In this document: in pieces, positions 1-13,485 of the stretch
Position numbering within the stretch: the stretch's first letter is position 1
Layout: every line of letters begins with the position of its first letter
NCBI RefSeq assembly: GCF_004359985.1
Contig: NZ_SMRO01000006.1
Span: forward strand, 1-19,217
Direction: 5' to 3'
DNA length: 19,217 bases
Source: Paraburkholderia flava
GTDB lineage: Bacteria; Pseudomonadota; Gammaproteobacteria; Burkholderiales; Burkholderiaceae
The notes under the pieces: model-generated
Seen by the model: only the letters and a program-made list of their open reading frames with translations
The model's database searches: none
Told to the model about the DNA's origin: nothing
Translations under genes and position numbers: made by a program

Positions 1-903
<903 letters not shown>

Positions 904-933
904 GCCAGTTAGTTCTCGTTGATCGGTTGTTTC

Positions 934-957
934 GGGGTTGACGATGTCGTCAACCCC
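934..957 (+). promoter_or_regulatory. Hairpin between tuf and tRNA-Trp
   Basis: GGGGTTGAC (934-942) pairs perfectly with GTCAACCCC (949-957). A further G-C pair (943/948) leaves loop ATGT. Only AAATGG follows, with no T-tract, so it is not a convincing intrinsic terminator. Its place 9 bases before the mature tRNA 5' end suggests RNA processing or partial attenuation; that is inference. Confidence 0.5.
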
Positions 958-966
958 AAATGGTTT

Positions 967-1042
967 AGGGGTATAGCTCAACTGGCAGAGCGTCGGTCTC
1001 CAAAACCGAAGGTTGGGGGTTCGATTCCCTCTGCCCCTGCCA
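967..1042 (+). tRNA. trpT: tRNA-Trp (anticodon CCA)
   Basis: A full cloverleaf of 76 bases including an encoded CCA (1040-1042) can be drawn. The acceptor stem AGGGGTA (967-973) pairs with TGCCCCT (1032-1038) with one T-G wobble, and the discriminator is G1039. The D stem is GCTC/GAGC. The anticodon stem TCGGT (993-997) pairs with ACCGA (1005-1009) around the loop CTCCAAA, giving anticodon CCA at 1000-1002, which reads UGG (Trp). The T stem is 1015-1019 with 1027-1031 and the T loop is TTCGATT. It lies 63 bases after tuf and 35 before secE, so it is probably cut from a tuf-tRNA-secE-nusG transcript. No separate promoter is visible. Confidence 0.97.
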
Positions 1043-1047
1043 ATCTC

Positions 1048-1063
1048 GCGCCGCATGTGGCGC
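1048..1063 (+). promoter_or_regulatory. Short hairpin between tRNA-Trp and secE
   Basis: GCGCC (1048-1052) pairs with GGCGC (1059-1063), with a possible additional G-T pair closing loop CATG. It sits 5 bases after the encoded CCA, so it could mark where the tRNA precursor is separated from the secE-nusG message. No T-tract follows. The role is inferred only. Confidence 0.35.
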
Positions 1064-1077
1064 TCGTTTAGGGTGTT

Positions 1078-1458
1078 ATGGCGAATCCTTCCGTCGAAAC
1101 TGTAAATACCTCCGGCGACAAGCTGACGTTGACCGCGGGCGTATTGCTGGTCTTGGCCGGGTTCGTCGGGTTCTTCTGGCTGAGCGGCCAGGAGTGGTAC
1201 GTTCGCGGTGCGGCCCTTGCAGTTGGGGTGATCGCGGGTGTAGCAGTCGGTCTTCTCTCCGCACCTGGCAAGGGTTTCATCGCGTTTGCCAAAGATTCGT
1301 ACAAAGAAGTCCGCAAGGTCGTGTGGCCCACTCGTAAAGAGGCTACGCAAACGACGCTGGTGGTGTTCGGCTTTGTGCTGGTCATGGCGATCATTCTCTG
1401 GATTAGCGATAAATCCATCGAGTGGGCGATTTTCTCGGTGATTCTGGGTTGGAAATGA
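1078..1458 (+). CDS. secE: Preprotein translocase subunit SecE
   Basis: SecE is the small subunit that clamps SecY in the inner-membrane SecYEG protein-export channel. The 126-residue product has three hydrophobic segments, at about residues 17-36, 44-61 and 93-112, the three-helix form seen in E. coli (127 aa). The family signature [13 protein letters not shown] lies at 77-89, in the cytoplasmic amphipathic helix before the last membrane helix that contacts SecY. The ATG at 1078 has only a weak ribosome site (AGGG, about four bases upstream), but no better in-frame start is visible. The nusG ATG begins one base after its stop, so the two are almost certainly translationally coupled, as in the conserved secE-nusG pair. 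Confidence 0.97.
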   Translation: MANPSVETVNTSGDKLTLTAGVLLVLAGFVGFFWLSGQEWYVRGAALAVGVIAGVAVGLLSAPGKGFIAFAKDSYKEVRKVVWPTRKEATQTTLVVFGFVLVMAIILWISDKSIEWAIFSVILGWK

Positions 1459-1459
1459 T

Positions 1460-2017
1460 ATGAGTGATACTCCGGCATCCCCGAGCGGTAAACGTTGGTA
1501 CGTCGTGCACGCCTACTCCGGCATGGAGAAGAGCGTGCAACGTGCGCTTCAAGAGCGCATCGAACGTGCTGGCATGCAGGATAAATTTGGTCAGATCCTT
1601 GTGCCGACCGAAGAGGTCGTCGAGGTGAAGGGCGGTCACAAATCGGTGACCGAGCGCCGTTTCTTTCCGGGCTACGTGCTCGTGGAAATGGAGATGACGG
1701 ACGAAACATGGCACCTCGTGAAGAACACGGCGAAGGTGACGGGTTTCGTGGGCGGTGCGCGCAATCGTCCGAGCCCGATTTCCCCGCGGGAAGTCGAGAA
1801 GATCATGTCGCAGATGCAGGAAGGCGTGGAAAAGCCGCGCCCGAAGACTCTGTTCGAAGTCGGCGAGATGATCCGTGTGAAGGATGGTCCGTTTACGGAC
1901 TTCAACGGCAGCGTCGAGGAAGTGAACTACGAGAAATCGCGAGTCCGTGTTTCCGTGACGATCTTCGGCCGGGCGACGCCGGTTGAACTGGAATTCGGTC
2001 AGGTCGAAAAGCTGTGA
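1460..2017 (+). CDS. nusG: Transcription termination/antitermination factor NusG
   Basis: NusG binds the RNA polymerase clamp to suppress pausing, and links polymerase to Rho or to ribosomal protein S10. The 185-residue protein has an N-terminal NGN domain (about 10-110) beginning [16 protein letters not shown] and containing the conserved [12 protein letters not shown] segment (66-77). A linker follows, then a C-terminal KOW domain (about 130-185) with [16 protein letters not shown]. Length and order are normal for bacterial NusG. The start codon lies one base beyond the secE stop. A long hairpin follows the gene before rplK, so nusG may end one transcription unit or sit just before an attenuator. 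Its targets RpoB and RpoC are encoded a few kilobases downstream. Confidence 0.98.
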   Translation: MSDTPASPSGKRWYVVHAYSGMEKSVQRALQERIERAGMQDKFGQILVPTEEVVEVKGGHKSVTERRFFPGYVLVEMEMTDETWHLVKNTAKVTGFVGGARNRPSPISPREVEKIMSQMQEGVEKPRPKTLFEVGEMIRVKDGPFTDFNGSVEEVNYEKSRVRVSVTIFGRATPVELEFGQVEKL

Positions 2018-2026
2018 TCTGATCTG

Positions 2027-2059
2027 GGTGGGTCGCGCTAGTTTGTGCGATCCACCTTT
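2027..2059 (+). terminator. Terminator-like hairpin between nusG and rplK
   Basis: The strands 2027-2038 (GGTGGGTCGCGC) and 2045-2056 (GTGCGATCCACC) form a 12-bp stem with two G-T wobbles and the 6-base loop TAGTTT. Only TTT precedes a C, so the U-tract is weak. It may end the secE-nusG message partially, or act as an attenuator or processing site before the L11 operon. Confidence 0.55.
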
Positions 2060-2168
2060 CGCGCTTACGGTCCGCGTAATGGCCGTTGAGGAGCGCAAGT
2101 AGTCGATGTTTGTCGAAAGCGCGCTATCACTCACCTGAACGCTAACGCGTTCCAACGAGGTTTTCAAC

Positions 2169-2600
2169 ATGGCAAAGAAAATCATCGGCTTTATCAAGCT
2201 GCAGATTCCTGCAGGTAAAGCCAATCCGTCGCCGCCGGTCGGTCCGGCACTGGGCCAGCGCGGCCTGAACATCATGGAATTCTGCAAGGCGTTCAACGCA
2301 CAGACGCAAGCGTTGGAACCGGGCCTGCCGATTCCGGTCGTCATCACCGCGTTCGCCGACAAGAGCTTCACGTTTGTTCTGAAGACGCCGCCGGCTACGG
2401 TTCTGATCAAGAAGGCCGCGAAGGTCGACAAGGGCTCGAGCAAGCCGCACACCGACAAGGTCGGCAAGATTACGCGTGCACAAGCCGAAGACATCGCCAA
2501 GACCAAGATGCCCGATCTGACGGCAGCTGATCTCGACGCAGCGGTCCGTACGATCGCTGGTAGCGCCCGCTCGATGGGCATCACCGTGGAGGGCGTGTAA
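2169..2600 (+). CDS. rplK: 50S ribosomal protein L11
   Basis: L11 binds the GTPase-associated region of 23S rRNA with the L10-L12 stalk. It takes part in factor binding and in RelA-dependent stringent signalling. The product is 143 residues, the usual size. The N-terminal domain (about 1-70) carries the proline-rich helix [13 protein letters not shown] (20-32), which is the thiostrepton-contact region in the family. The C-terminal rRNA-binding domain (about 76-143) contains [12 protein letters not shown]. The start has a clear ribosome site, GAGG at 2157-2160, eight bases from the ATG. The rplA start follows the stop with no spacer. In E. coli this pair is repressed by L1 acting on the leader; the 151-base space upstream is where such a site would be, but I cannot identify it with confidence. 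Confidence 0.98.
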   Translation: MAKKIIGFIKLQIPAGKANPSPPVGPALGQRGLNIMEFCKAFNAQTQALEPGLPIPVVITAFADKSFTFVLKTPPATVLIKKAAKVDKGSSKPHTDKVGKITRAQAEDIAKTKMPDLTAADLDAAVRTIAGSARSMGITVEGV

Positions 2601-3299
2601 ATGGCCAAGCTTTCTAAACGTCTGCAATCTTTTGCAAACCAGGTCGATCGCCAGAAGCTGTACCCGGTCGACGAAGCGCTCACGCTCGTGAAGAGCTGCG
2701 CAACCGCAAAGTTCGACGAATCGATCGACATCGCCGTGCAGCTCGGCATCGATGCGAAGAAGTCGGATCAGGTGGTGCGTGGTTCGGTGGTGCTGCCCGC
2801 CGGTACGGGTAAGTCGGTTCGCGTCGCGGTGTTCGCACAAGGTGAAAAGGCCGAGCAGGCTCGTGCCGCCGGTGCGGAGATCGTCGGTATGGAAGACCTG
2901 GCTGAACAGGTCAAGGCCGGCAATCTGAACTTCGACGTCGTGATCGCTTCGCCGGACACGATGCGCGTGGTTGGTACGCTGGGTCAGATTCTTGGTCCGC
3001 GCGGCCTGATGCCGAACCCGAAGGTCGGCACGGTGACGCCGGACGTCGCGACGGCCGTGAAGAATGCGAAGGCTGGTCAGGTGCAGTTCCGTGTCGACAA
3101 GGCTGGGATCATCCATGCGACGATCGGCCGTGCATCGTTCGAGCCGACCGCACTGCGCAGCAACCTGAACGCACTGGTCGACGCGCTGCAAAAAGCGAAG
3201 CCGGCGACGAGCAAGGGTGTGTACCTGCGCAAGATCGCACTGTCGAGCACGATGGGTGTCGGCGTGCGTGTCGATCAGGCATCGCTCGCAGCGCAGTAA
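2601..3299 (+). CDS. rplA: 50S ribosomal protein L1
   Basis: L1 forms the mobile L1 stalk of the large subunit, which helps move deacylated tRNA to and from the E site. In E. coli it also represses its own operon. The 232-residue length is normal. The family signature [14 protein letters not shown] is at 131-144, and the protein starts MAKLSKRLQ. The ATG directly follows the rplK stop and its ribosome site (GGAGGG, 2588-2593) lies inside the end of rplK. Translation of the two is therefore probably coupled, which gives equal synthesis of L11 and L1. A hairpin begins nine bases after the stop codon, separating it from the L10 operon leader. Confidence 0.98.
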   Translation: MAKLSKRLQSFANQVDRQKLYPVDEALTLVKSCATAKFDESIDIAVQLGIDAKKSDQVVRGSVVLPAGTGKSVRVAVFAQGEKAEQARAAGAEIVGMEDLAEQVKAGNLNFDVVIASPDTMRVVGTLGQILGPRGLMPNPKVGTVTPDVATAVKNAKAGQVQFRVDKAGIIHATIGRASFEPTALRSNLNALVDALQKAKPATSKGVYLRKIALSSTMGVGVRVDQASLAAQ

Positions 3300-3307
3300 A
3301 GAATCCG

Positions 3308-3331
3308 GCGTTCCGGTGTAAGCCGGAGCGC
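3308..3331 (+). terminator. Hairpin just after rplA (weak terminator or attenuator)
   Basis: GCGTTCCGG (3308-3316) pairs with CCGGAGCGC (3323-3331) with one wobble. A T-G closing pair leaves a GTAA tetraloop of the GNRA class. The downstream sequence TATTTAAGG is only modestly T-rich, so partial termination or message stabilisation is as likely as full termination. Confidence 0.45.
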
Positions 3332-3401
3332 TATTTAAGGGCTTTGGGCGGTCGTGAGGTGGCAGTTCGCATCGCACGGCCGGTTGTCAAAGACCGTTGG
3401 C

Positions 3402-3426
3402 GAGAACGCAGCAGGCAGGTGTTCTC
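3402..3426 (+). promoter_or_regulatory. Stem-loop in the rplJ leader
   Basis: GAGAAC (3402-3407) pairs perfectly with GTTCTC (3421-3426) around a 13-base loop. It lies upstream of the more complex pairings at 3481-3570 and could be part of the same leader or a processing site. The function is unknown. Confidence 0.3.
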
Positions 3427-3600
3427 TTAATGCAAAGCCAACGCAGATGGCGAACCCGAAATGGTTTTGTAGTGCTGAAGCCGTTTGATACTCGCAGCGA
3501 TGCGGTTAGCAAGCGGTCGAAATGCTCCTGACTGGTCGGACGCCGTTGTTGAACGCGGTACGCAGAGCATCCGCCGAGCGTATCGAATCTGGAGTTAACC

Positions 3601-4104
3601 GTGCCACTCAACAAAGAAAGTAAGCAGGCCGTCGTCGCTGAGGTTGCCGCGCAAGTCGCGAAAGCCCAGACCGTCGTTCTGGCCGAATATCGTGGAATCG
3701 CGGTTGGCGATCTGACCAAGCTGCGCGCGAAAGCGCGTGAGCAACAGGTGTATCTCCGCGTGTTGAAAAACACGTTGGCGCGTCGCGCTGTCGAAGGTAC
3801 TCCGTTTGCTCCGCTGGCAGAGCAGATGACCGGTCCCCTGATCTACGGCATCTCTGAAGATGCAATTGCTGCTGCCAAGGTCGTCAACGACTTCGGCAAA
3901 AGCAATGACAAGTTGATCATCAAGGCCGGTTCCTACGAAGGCAAGGTGATGGATAAGGCGGGCGTGCAAGCGCTGGCCAGCATCCCGAGCCGCGAGGAAC
4001 TGCTCTCCAAGCTGCTGTTCGTCATGCAGGCTCCCGTCTCTGGCTTCGCACGCGCTCTTGGCGCGCTCGCAGCACAGAAGGGCGAAGCCGAAGCTGCTGC
4101 CTGA
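3601..4104 (+). CDS. rplJ: 50S ribosomal protein L10
   Basis: L10 anchors the L7/L12 stalk to 23S rRNA next to L11. The 167-residue protein begins [12 protein letters not shown]. Its N-terminal rRNA-binding domain includes [15 protein letters not shown] and [10 protein letters not shown]. The C-terminal helix that docks L12 dimers ends in an alanine-rich tail. The start is a GTG preceded by GGAG (3591-3594) at six bases. The next in-frame ATG lies far inside the conserved domain, so GTG is the credible start. The weak start codon, together with the structured leader, suits feedback control by the L10-L12 complex (inference). Length is close to the family norm. Confidence 0.97.
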   Translation: MPLNKESKQAVVAEVAAQVAKAQTVVLAEYRGIAVGDLTKLRAKAREQQVYLRVLKNTLARRAVEGTPFAPLAEQMTGPLIYGISEDAIAAAKVVNDFGKSNDKLIIKAGSYEGKVMDKAGVQALASIPSREELLSKLLFVMQAPVSGFARALGALAAQKGEAEAAA

Positions 4105-4127
4105 ATTTCAGGCAGTGCGTGACGCAC
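4097..4127 (+). promoter_or_regulatory. Tandem hairpins across the rplJ stop codon
   Basis: CTGCCTG (4097-4103) pairs with CAGGCAG (4109-4115), overlapping the rplJ TGA (4102-4104). GTGCG (4115-4119) pairs with CGCAC (4123-4127). They share base 4115, so the two stack or compete. No T-tract follows. They might affect re-initiation or message stability before rplL, which is made in about fourfold excess over L10 in bacteria; the link is speculative. Confidence 0.35.
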
Positions 4128-4185
4128 GTCGGTTGAGCGTAATCGATCGCTGGCTGTATCCGAATTCAATTTAGGAGTATTTCAA

Positions 4186-4560
4186 ATGGCAATCGCAAAA
4201 GAAGACATCCTCGAAGCCGTAGGCTCGATGTCGGTTCTGGAACTGAACGAGCTGGTCAAGGCGTTCGAAGAAAAGTTTGGCGTGTCGGCAGCTGCTGTTG
4301 CAGTGGCAGGCCCGGCAGGCGGCGGCGCAGCAGCCGTTGCTGAAGAACAAACCGAATTCACGGTCAACCTGACGGAAGTCGGCGCGAACAAGGTTTCGGT
4401 CATTAAGGCAGTTCGCGAACTGACGGGTCTCGGCCTGAAGGAAGCGAAGGATCTGGTCGACGGTGCACCGAAGCCTGTGAAGGAAGCGGTACCGAAGGCT
4501 GCTGCTGAAGAAGCGAAGAAGAAGCTCGAAGAAGCTGGCGCGAAGGCTGAAATCAAGTAA
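4186..4560 (+). CDS. rplL: 50S ribosomal protein L7/L12
   Basis: L7/L12 is the multi-copy acidic stalk protein that recruits EF-Tu, EF-G and other GTPases to the ribosome. The 124-residue product shows the normal three-part build. The N-terminal dimerisation and L10-binding helices are at about 1-33. A flexible Ala/Gly-rich hinge follows (about 36-52, including GPAGGGAAA). The globular C-terminal factor-binding domain (53-124) contains [20 protein letters not shown]. The ribosome site AGGAG (4173-4177) is eight bases from the ATG and is the strongest in this operon, consistent with the high output this protein needs. A terminator-like hairpin begins 21 bases after the stop. Confidence 0.98.
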   Translation: MAIAKEDILEAVGSMSVLELNELVKAFEEKFGVSAAAVAVAGPAGGGAAAVAEEQTEFTVNLTEVGANKVSVIKAVRELTGLGLKEAKDLVDGAPKPVKEAVPKAAAEEAKKKLEEAGAKAEIK

Positions 4561-4930
4561 GTTTCAGCAGGCTGCGCGAAGGCTGGCGGTTTTCCACCGC
4601 CGGCCTTTTTGTGCTTTGTGGGGACTACGTTTTTGCGCTGTTGTTTCGGCAAGAACGTGGGCCCAAGAAGCCAAAGAGAAGCGTCTTTCGGTAAGGTCGA
4701 CCGGCGATTCTCTTTGTCTTCTGAAGCGACTGCAGAAGGCAAGTTTGGTCGGGCAGCGGGCAACATAGGCATCCGCTGCCGTCAGCCAGCGGTTGGTAGC
4801 GGCCAACCACCAAGCTTCTAGGCTCGTTCAAGCCATCGGACGGCCATCGGGTCTCAGTCGGTGAACACTCGGGTTGTCTCATCAAGGTACCCTGCCTCGA
4901 CAACAATGCCCGCCGTGATTCGGAGATCGT
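4561..4930 (+). promoter_or_regulatory. Long rplL-rpoB intergenic leader
   Basis: These 370 bases contain no supportable gene; the short open frames here lack ribosome sites and family resemblance. They hold the hairpin-plus-T-tract at 4581-4610 and two further stems: GGCAGCGG (4752-4759) with CCGCTGCC (4773-4780), and GGTTGG (4791-4796) with CCAACC (4803-4808). In E. coli the corresponding space carries an attenuator and an RNase III site that set RNA polymerase output below that of L7/L12. The same logic is plausible here by position. A ribosome site, GGAGA (4922-4926), precedes the rpoB ATG. No good -35/-10 pair was seen. Confidence 0.55.
4581..4610 (+). terminator. Intrinsic terminator/attenuator after rplL
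   Basis: The strands 4581-4590 (GGCTGGCGGT) and 4596-4605 (ACCGCCGGCC) form a 10-bp GC-rich stem with one wobble and loop TTTCC, followed by TTTTT (4606-4610). This is a good intrinsic terminator. Since rpoBC must still be transcribed, and no strong promoter is seen between, partial read-through is the likely behaviour. Confidence 0.8.
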
Positions 4931-9037
<4,107 letters not shown>

Positions 9038-9058
9038 TCGGACTACGGAGAGAAGGCA

Positions 9059-12000
9059 ATGAAAGCTCTGCTCGATCTATTCAAGCAAGTCCAACAACCG
9101 GAAGTTTTTGACGCGATCAAGATCGGTCTGGCATCGCCGGACAAGATCCGTTCGTGGTCGTTCGGCGAAGTGAAGAAGCCGGAAACCATCAACTACCGCA
9201 CCTTCAAGCCGGAGCGGGATGGTCTGTTCTGCGCGAAGATCTTCGGGCCGATCAAGGACTACGAGTGCCTGTGCGGCAAGTACAAGCGTCTGAAGCACCG
9301 CGGCGTGATCTGCGAAAAGTGCGGTGTCGAAGTGACGTTGGCCAAGGTGCGCCGCGAGCGCATGGGTCACATCGAACTCGCGTCGCCTGTTGCGCACATC
9401 TGGTTCCTGAAGTCGCTGCCGTCGCGTCTGGGCATGGTGCTCGACATGACGCTGCGCGACATCGAACGCGTGCTGTACTTTGAAGCGTACGTGGTGATCG
9501 ATCCGGGCATGACGCCGCTGAAAGCGCGGCAGATCATGACCGAAGAGGATTACTACAACAAGGTCGAAGAGTACGGTGACGAATTCCGTGCCGAGATGGG
9601 CGCGGAAGGCGTGCGCGAACTGCTGCGTGCGATCAACATCGACGAGCAGGTCGAGATGCTGCGCACCGAACTGAAGAACACCGGTTCGGAAGCGAAGATC
9701 AAGAAGTACGCGAAGCGCCTGAAGGTGCTCGAGGCTTTCCAGCGTTCGGGCATCAAGCCGGACTGGATGGTCCTCGAAGTGCTGCCGGTGCTGCCGCCGG
9801 AACTGCGTCCGCTCGTGCCGCTCGACGGCGGCCGTTTCGCGACGTCGGACCTGAACGACCTGTATCGCCGCGTGATCAACCGTAACAACCGGTTGAAGCG
9901 TCTGCTCGAACTGAAGGCGCCTGAAATCATCGTCCGCAACGAAAAGCGGATGCTGCAGGAAGCCGTCGATTCGCTGCTCGACAACGGTCGTCGCGGCAAG
10001 GCAATGACGGGCGCGAACAAGCGTCCGCTGAAGTCGCTCGCCGACATGATCAAGGGTAAGGGCGGTCGTTTCCGTCAGAACTTGCTCGGTAAGCGCGTCG
10101 ACTATTCGGGCCGTTCGGTCATCGTGGTTGGCCCGACGCTGAAGCTGCATCAGTGCGGTCTGCCGAAGCTGATGGCGCTCGAACTGTTCAAGCCGTTCAT
10201 CTTCAACAAGCTCGAAGTGATGGGTGTCGCTACCACCATCAAGGCTGCGAAGAAGGAAGTCGAGAACCAGACGGCCGTGGTGTGGGACATCCTCGAAGAG
10301 GTGATCCGCGAGCATCCGGTGATGCTGAACCGCGCACCGACGCTTCACCGTCTTGGCATTCAGGCGTTCGAGCCGGTGCTGATCGAAGGCAAGGCAATCC
10401 AGCTGCATCCGCTGGTTTGCGCGGCGTTCAACGCCGACTTCGACGGTGACCAGATGGCTGTTCACGTTCCGCTGTCGCTCGAAGCGCAGATGGAAGCGCG
10501 CACGCTGATGCTGGCGTCGAACAACGTGCTGTTCCCGGCCAACGGCGATCCGTCGATCGTGCCGTCGCAGGATATCGTGCTCGGCCTGTACTACGCGACC
10601 CGCGAAGCAGTGAACGGCAAGGGCGAAGGCCTGACGTTCACGGGCGTCTCGGAAGCGCTGCGTGCGTACGAGAACAAGGAAGTCGAGCTTGCATCGCGCG
10701 TCAACGTGCGGATCACCGAAATGGTCCGCAACGAAGACACGTCGGAAGGTGCTCCGCAGTTCGTGCCGAAGATCTCGCTGTACGCGACGACCGTCGGCCG
10801 CTCGATCCTGTCGGAAATCCTGCCGCCGGGCCTGCCGTTCTCGGTGCTGAACAAGCCGCTGAAGAAGAAGGAAATCTCGCGTCTGATCAACACCGCGTTC
10901 CGCAAGTGCGGTCTGCGCGAAACCGTGATCTTCGCCGACCAGCTGATGCAGTCGGGCTTCCGCCTGGCGACGCGCGCCGGTATTTCGATCTGCGTCGACG
11001 ACATGCTCGTGCCGCCGCAGAAGGAAACCATCGTCGGCGACGCCGCGAAGAAGGTGAAGGAATACGACCGTCAGTACATGTCGGGTCTCGTCACGTCGCA
11101 AGAGCGCTACAACAACGTGGTCGACATCTGGTCGGCAACGTCGGAAGCGGTCGGCAAGGCGATGATGGAGCAGCTGTCGACGGAACCGGTGGTCGATCGC
11201 GACGGTAACCAGACGCGTCAGGAGTCGTTCAACTCCATCTACATGATGGCCGACTCGGGCGCCCGGGGTTCCGCAGTGCAGATCCGCCAGCTGGCGGGGA
11301 TGCGCGGCCTGATGGCGAAGCCGGACGGCTCGATCATCGAGACGCCGATTACGGCGAACTTCCGCGAAGGCCTGAACGTGTTGCAGTACTTCATCTCGAC
11401 CCACGGTGCACGTAAGGGTCTGGCTGATACGGCACTGAAGACGGCGAACTCGGGTTACCTGACGCGTCGTCTCGTCGACGTGACGCAGGATCTGGTGGTG
11501 GTCGAGGACGATTGCGGTACGTCGAACGGCGTCGCCATGAAGGCGCTGGTTGAAGGCGGTGAAGTTGTCGAAGCACTGCGTGACCGGATTCTCGGTCGCG
11601 TGGCGGTGGCGGACGTCGTCAATCCGGAATCGCAGGAAACGCTGTACGAATCGGGCACGCTGCTCGACGAAGACGCGGTCGAGGAAATCGAACGCCTCGG
11701 CATCGACGAAGTGCGCGTGCGCACGCCGCTCACCTGCGAAACGCGTTACGGTCTGTGCGCAGCCTGCTATGGCCGCGATCTGGGTCGTGGCTCGTCGGTC
11801 AACGTCGGCGAAGCGGTCGGCGTGATCGCCGCGCAGTCGATCGGCGAACCGGGCACGCAGCTGACGATGCGGACGTTCCACATCGGCGGTGCGGCATCGC
11901 GTGCGGCAGTGGCTTCGTCGGTCGAAGCGAAGTCGAACGGTACGGTCCGTTTCACGTCGACGATGCGTTACGTCACGAATGCGAAGGGCGAGCAGATCGT

Positions 12001-13297
12001 CATCTCGCGTTCGGGCGAAGCGATGATTACCGACGATCACGGCCGTGAGCGCGAACGTCACAAGGTGCCGTACGGCGCGACGCTGCTGCAGCTGGACGGT
12101 GCGCAGATCAAGGCCGGTACGCAGCTCGCGACGTGGGATCCGATGACGCGTCCGATCATCACCGAGTACGGCGGTACGGTGAGGTTCGAAAACGTCGAGG
12201 AAGGCGTGACGGTGGCGAAGCAGATCGACGACGTGACGGGGCTGTCGACGCTCGTCGTGATCGACGTGAAGCGCCGCGGTTCGCAGGCTTCGAAGAGCGT
12301 GCGTCCGCAGGTGAAACTGCTCGACGCGAACGGCGAGGAAGTGAAGATCCCGAACACCGAGCATTCGGTGCAGATCGGCTTCCAGGTCGGCGCGCTGATT
12401 ACCGTGAAGGACGGTCAGCAGGTGCAGGTCGGTGAAGTGCTCGCACGGATCCCGACCGAATCGCAGAAGACGCGTGACATTACCGGTGGTCTGCCGCGCG
12501 TGGCTGAACTGTTCGAAGCACGTTCGCCGAAGGACGCCGGCATTCTCGCGGAAGTCACGGGTACGACGTCGTTCGGTAAGGACACGAAGGGCAAGCAGCG
12601 TCTCGTTATCACGGACCTCGAAGGCGAACAGCACGAGTTCCTGATCGCGAAGGAAAAGCAGGTTCTGGTGCACGATGGTCAGGTCGTCAACAAGGGCGAA
12701 ATGATTGTCGACGGACCTGCGGATCCGCACGACATCCTGCGTTTGCAGGGCGTCGAGGCGCTGGCGCGCTACATCGTGGACGAAGTGCAGGACGTGTATC
12801 GTCTGCAGGGCGTGAAGATCAATGACAAGCACATTGAAGTGATCGTCCGTCAGATGCTGCGTCGCGTGCAGATCGTCGATAACGGTGATACGCGCTTCAT
12901 CATGGGCGAGCAGGTCGAGCGCTCGGACATGCTCGACGAGAACGACCGGATGACTGCGGAAGACAAGGTCCCGGCAACATACGACAACGTGCTGCTCGGT
13001 ATCACGAAGGCATCGCTGTCGACCGATTCGTTCATCTCCGCGGCGTCGTTCCAGGAAACGACCCGCGTGCTGACCGAAGCGGCGATTATGGGCAAGCGCG
13101 ACGATCTGCGTGGTCTGAAGGAAAACGTGATCGTCGGCCGTCTGATTCCGGCCGGTACGGGTCTCGCGTTCCACAAGGCACGCAAGAGCAAGGAGCTGTC
13201 CGACCGCGAGCGTTTCGATCAGATCGCAGCGGAAGAGTCCTTCGAATTCGGTACGCCGGAAACCCCGGCCGCCGAACAGCAGCACTCCGGCGAGTAA
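9059..13297 (+). CDS. rpoC: DNA-directed RNA polymerase subunit beta'
   Basis: RpoC carries the catalytic magnesium site of RNA polymerase. The 1412-residue protein has the first zinc site with Cys70, Cys72, Cys85 and Cys88. The invariant NADFDGD has the magnesium-binding Asp460, Asp462 and Asp464. The second zinc site has Cys819, Cys893, Cys900 and Cys903. The trigger-loop segment [11 protein letters not shown] has His941, equivalent to E. coli His936. The ATG has a purine-rich ribosome site (GGAGAGAAGG) directly upstream and follows rpoB by 21 bases. The C-terminus includes the usual [12 protein letters not shown] motif and a short acidic tail. A strong intrinsic terminator lies 39 bases after the stop, marking the end of the rplJL-rpoBC unit. 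Confidence 0.99.
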   Translation: MKALLDLFKQVQQPEVFDAIKIGLASPDKIRSWSFGEVKKPETINYRTFKPERDGLFCAKIFGPIKDYECLCGKYKRLKHRGVICEKCGVEVTLAKVRRERMGHIELASPVAHIWFLKSLPSRLGMVLDMTLRDIERVLYFEAYVVIDPGMTPLKARQIMTEEDYYNKVEEYGDEFRAEMGAEGVRELLRAINIDEQVEMLRTELKNTGSEAKIKKYAKRLKVLEAFQRSGIKPDWMVLEVLPVLPPELRPLVPLDGGRFATSDLNDLYRRVINRNNRLKRLLELKAPEIIVRNEKRMLQEAVDSLLDNGRRGKAMTGANKRPLKSLADMIKGKGGRFRQNLLGKRVDYSGRSVIVVGPTLKLHQCGLPKLMALELFKPFIFNKLEVMGVATTIKAAKKEVENQTAVVWDILEEVIREHPVMLNRAPTLHRLGIQAFEPVLIEGKAIQLHPLVCAAFNADFDGDQMAVHVPLSLEAQMEARTLMLASNNVLFPANGDPSIVPSQDIVLGLYYATREAVNGKGEGLTFTGVSEALRAYENKEVELASRVNVRITEMVRNEDTSEGAPQFVPKISLYATTVGRSILSEILPPGLPFSVLNKPLKKKEISRLINTAFRKCGLRETVIFADQLMQSGFRLATRAGISICVDDMLVPPQKETIVGDAAKKVKEYDRQYMSGLVTSQERYNNVVDIWSATSEAVGKAMMEQLSTEPVVDRDGNQTRQESFNSIYMMADSGARGSAVQIRQLAGMRGLMAKPDGSIIETPITANFREGLNVLQYFISTHGARKGLADTALKTANSGYLTRRLVDVTQDLVVVEDDCGTSNGVAMKALVEGGEVVEALRDRILGRVAVADVVNPESQETLYESGTLLDEDAVEEIERLGIDEVRVRTPLTCETRYGLCAACYGRDLGRGSSVNVGEAVGVIAAQSIGEPGTQLTMRTFHIGGAASRAAVASSVEAKSNGTVRFTSTMRYVTNAKGEQIVISRSGEAMITDDHGRERERHKVPYGATLLQLDGAQIKAGTQLATWDPMTRPIITEYGGTVRFENVEEGVTVAKQIDDVTGLSTLVVIDVKRRGSQASKSVRPQVKLLDANGEEVKIPNTEHSVQIGFQVGALITVKDGQQVQVGEVLARIPTESQKTRDITGGLPRVAELFEARSPKDAGILAEVTGTTSFGKDTKGKQRLVITDLEGEQHEFLIAKEKQVLVHDGQVVNKGEMIVDGPADPHDILRLQGVEALARYIVDEVQDVYRLQGVKINDKHIEVIVRQMLRRVQIVDNGDTRFIMGEQVERSDMLDENDRMTAEDKVPATYDNVLLGITKASLSTDSFISAASFQETTRVLTEAAIMGKRDDLRGLKENVIVGRLIPAGTGLAFHKARKSKELSDRERFDQIAAEESFEFGTPETPAAEQQHSGE

Positions 13298-13336
13298 GAC
13301 GCGGCGGCGCAAGCCGCTTCCGTCTGCGAACCGCAC

Positions 13337-13370
13337 AAGCCGCCCGGTTTCGACCGGGCGGCTTTTTTTT
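13337..13370 (+). terminator. Intrinsic terminator of rpoC
   Basis: The strands 13337-13348 and 13353-13364 form a 12-bp stem, mostly G-C, closed by the stable tetraloop TTCG (13349-13352). It runs into a T-tract (13363-13370). This is the strongest terminator in the window and separates rpoBC from recQ. Confidence 0.93.
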
Positions 13371-13441
13371 GCCTTTTTGTACCCGCCCCATCGGCCGATC
13401 GGCGAATGTTCGCGAGAAACGCGAGCATGCTGCGGATGCGT

Positions 13442-13450
13442 TGGTAAAAT
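13442..13450 (+). promoter_or_regulatory. Candidate extended -10 promoter for recQ
   Basis: TGGTAAAAT matches an extended -10 element (TG, one base, TAAAAT), with transcription expected near 13457, about 30 bases before the chosen recQ start. No TTGACA-like -35 is present at the right distance. After the rpoC terminator a promoter is needed, so this is the best candidate, likely weak. Confidence 0.4.
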
Positions 13451-13485
13451 TCGTCTGTCCGGCCCGCCGTCTCTTCCCGATCTCA

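Larger units (their letters stand above)
3300..3600 (+). promoter_or_regulatory. Intergenic region and probable L10-type mRNA leader upstream of rplJ
   Basis: These 301 bases hold no credible gene but several pairings. CCGTTTG (3481-3487) pairs with CAAGCGG (3510-3516), enclosing CGCA/TGCG (3493-3496 and 3501-3504) capped by a GCGA tetraloop. ATGCTC (3522-3527) pairs with GAGCAT (3565-3570) around an inner CGTT/AACG hairpin (3544-3555). CTGA just after the 5' strand and GA just before the 3' GCAT could form a kink-turn. In E. coli the L10-L12 complex binds a kink-turned leader at this position to repress rplJL. The shape and place fit, but no covariance search was run. The first 130 bases hold two separate hairpins (3308-3331, 3402-3426). 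No clear sigma-70 promoter is visible. Confidence 0.6.

Noticed and set aside
938..966. TTGACG at 938-943 as a -35 element for tRNA-Trp.
   Set aside because: The expected -10 position holds TGGTTT, a poor match, and the hexamer is part of a hairpin stem.
2142..3377. A 411-codon minus-strand frame opposite rplK and rplA.
   Set aside because: It is a shadow frame with His/Arg-rich low-quality composition. The + strand holds unmistakable L11 and L1.
4609..4821. A 70-codon + strand frame between rplL and rpoB.
   Set aside because: It overlaps the attenuator T-tract region and leader hairpins, has no ribosome site, and shows no recognisable protein features.
13369..13485. TTG-initiated 39-residue N-terminal extension of RecQ.
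   Set aside because: The TTG is inside the T-tract of the rpoC terminator. The extension lacks similarity to RecQ N-termini, while [21 protein letters not shown] from 13486 aligns with the family start.
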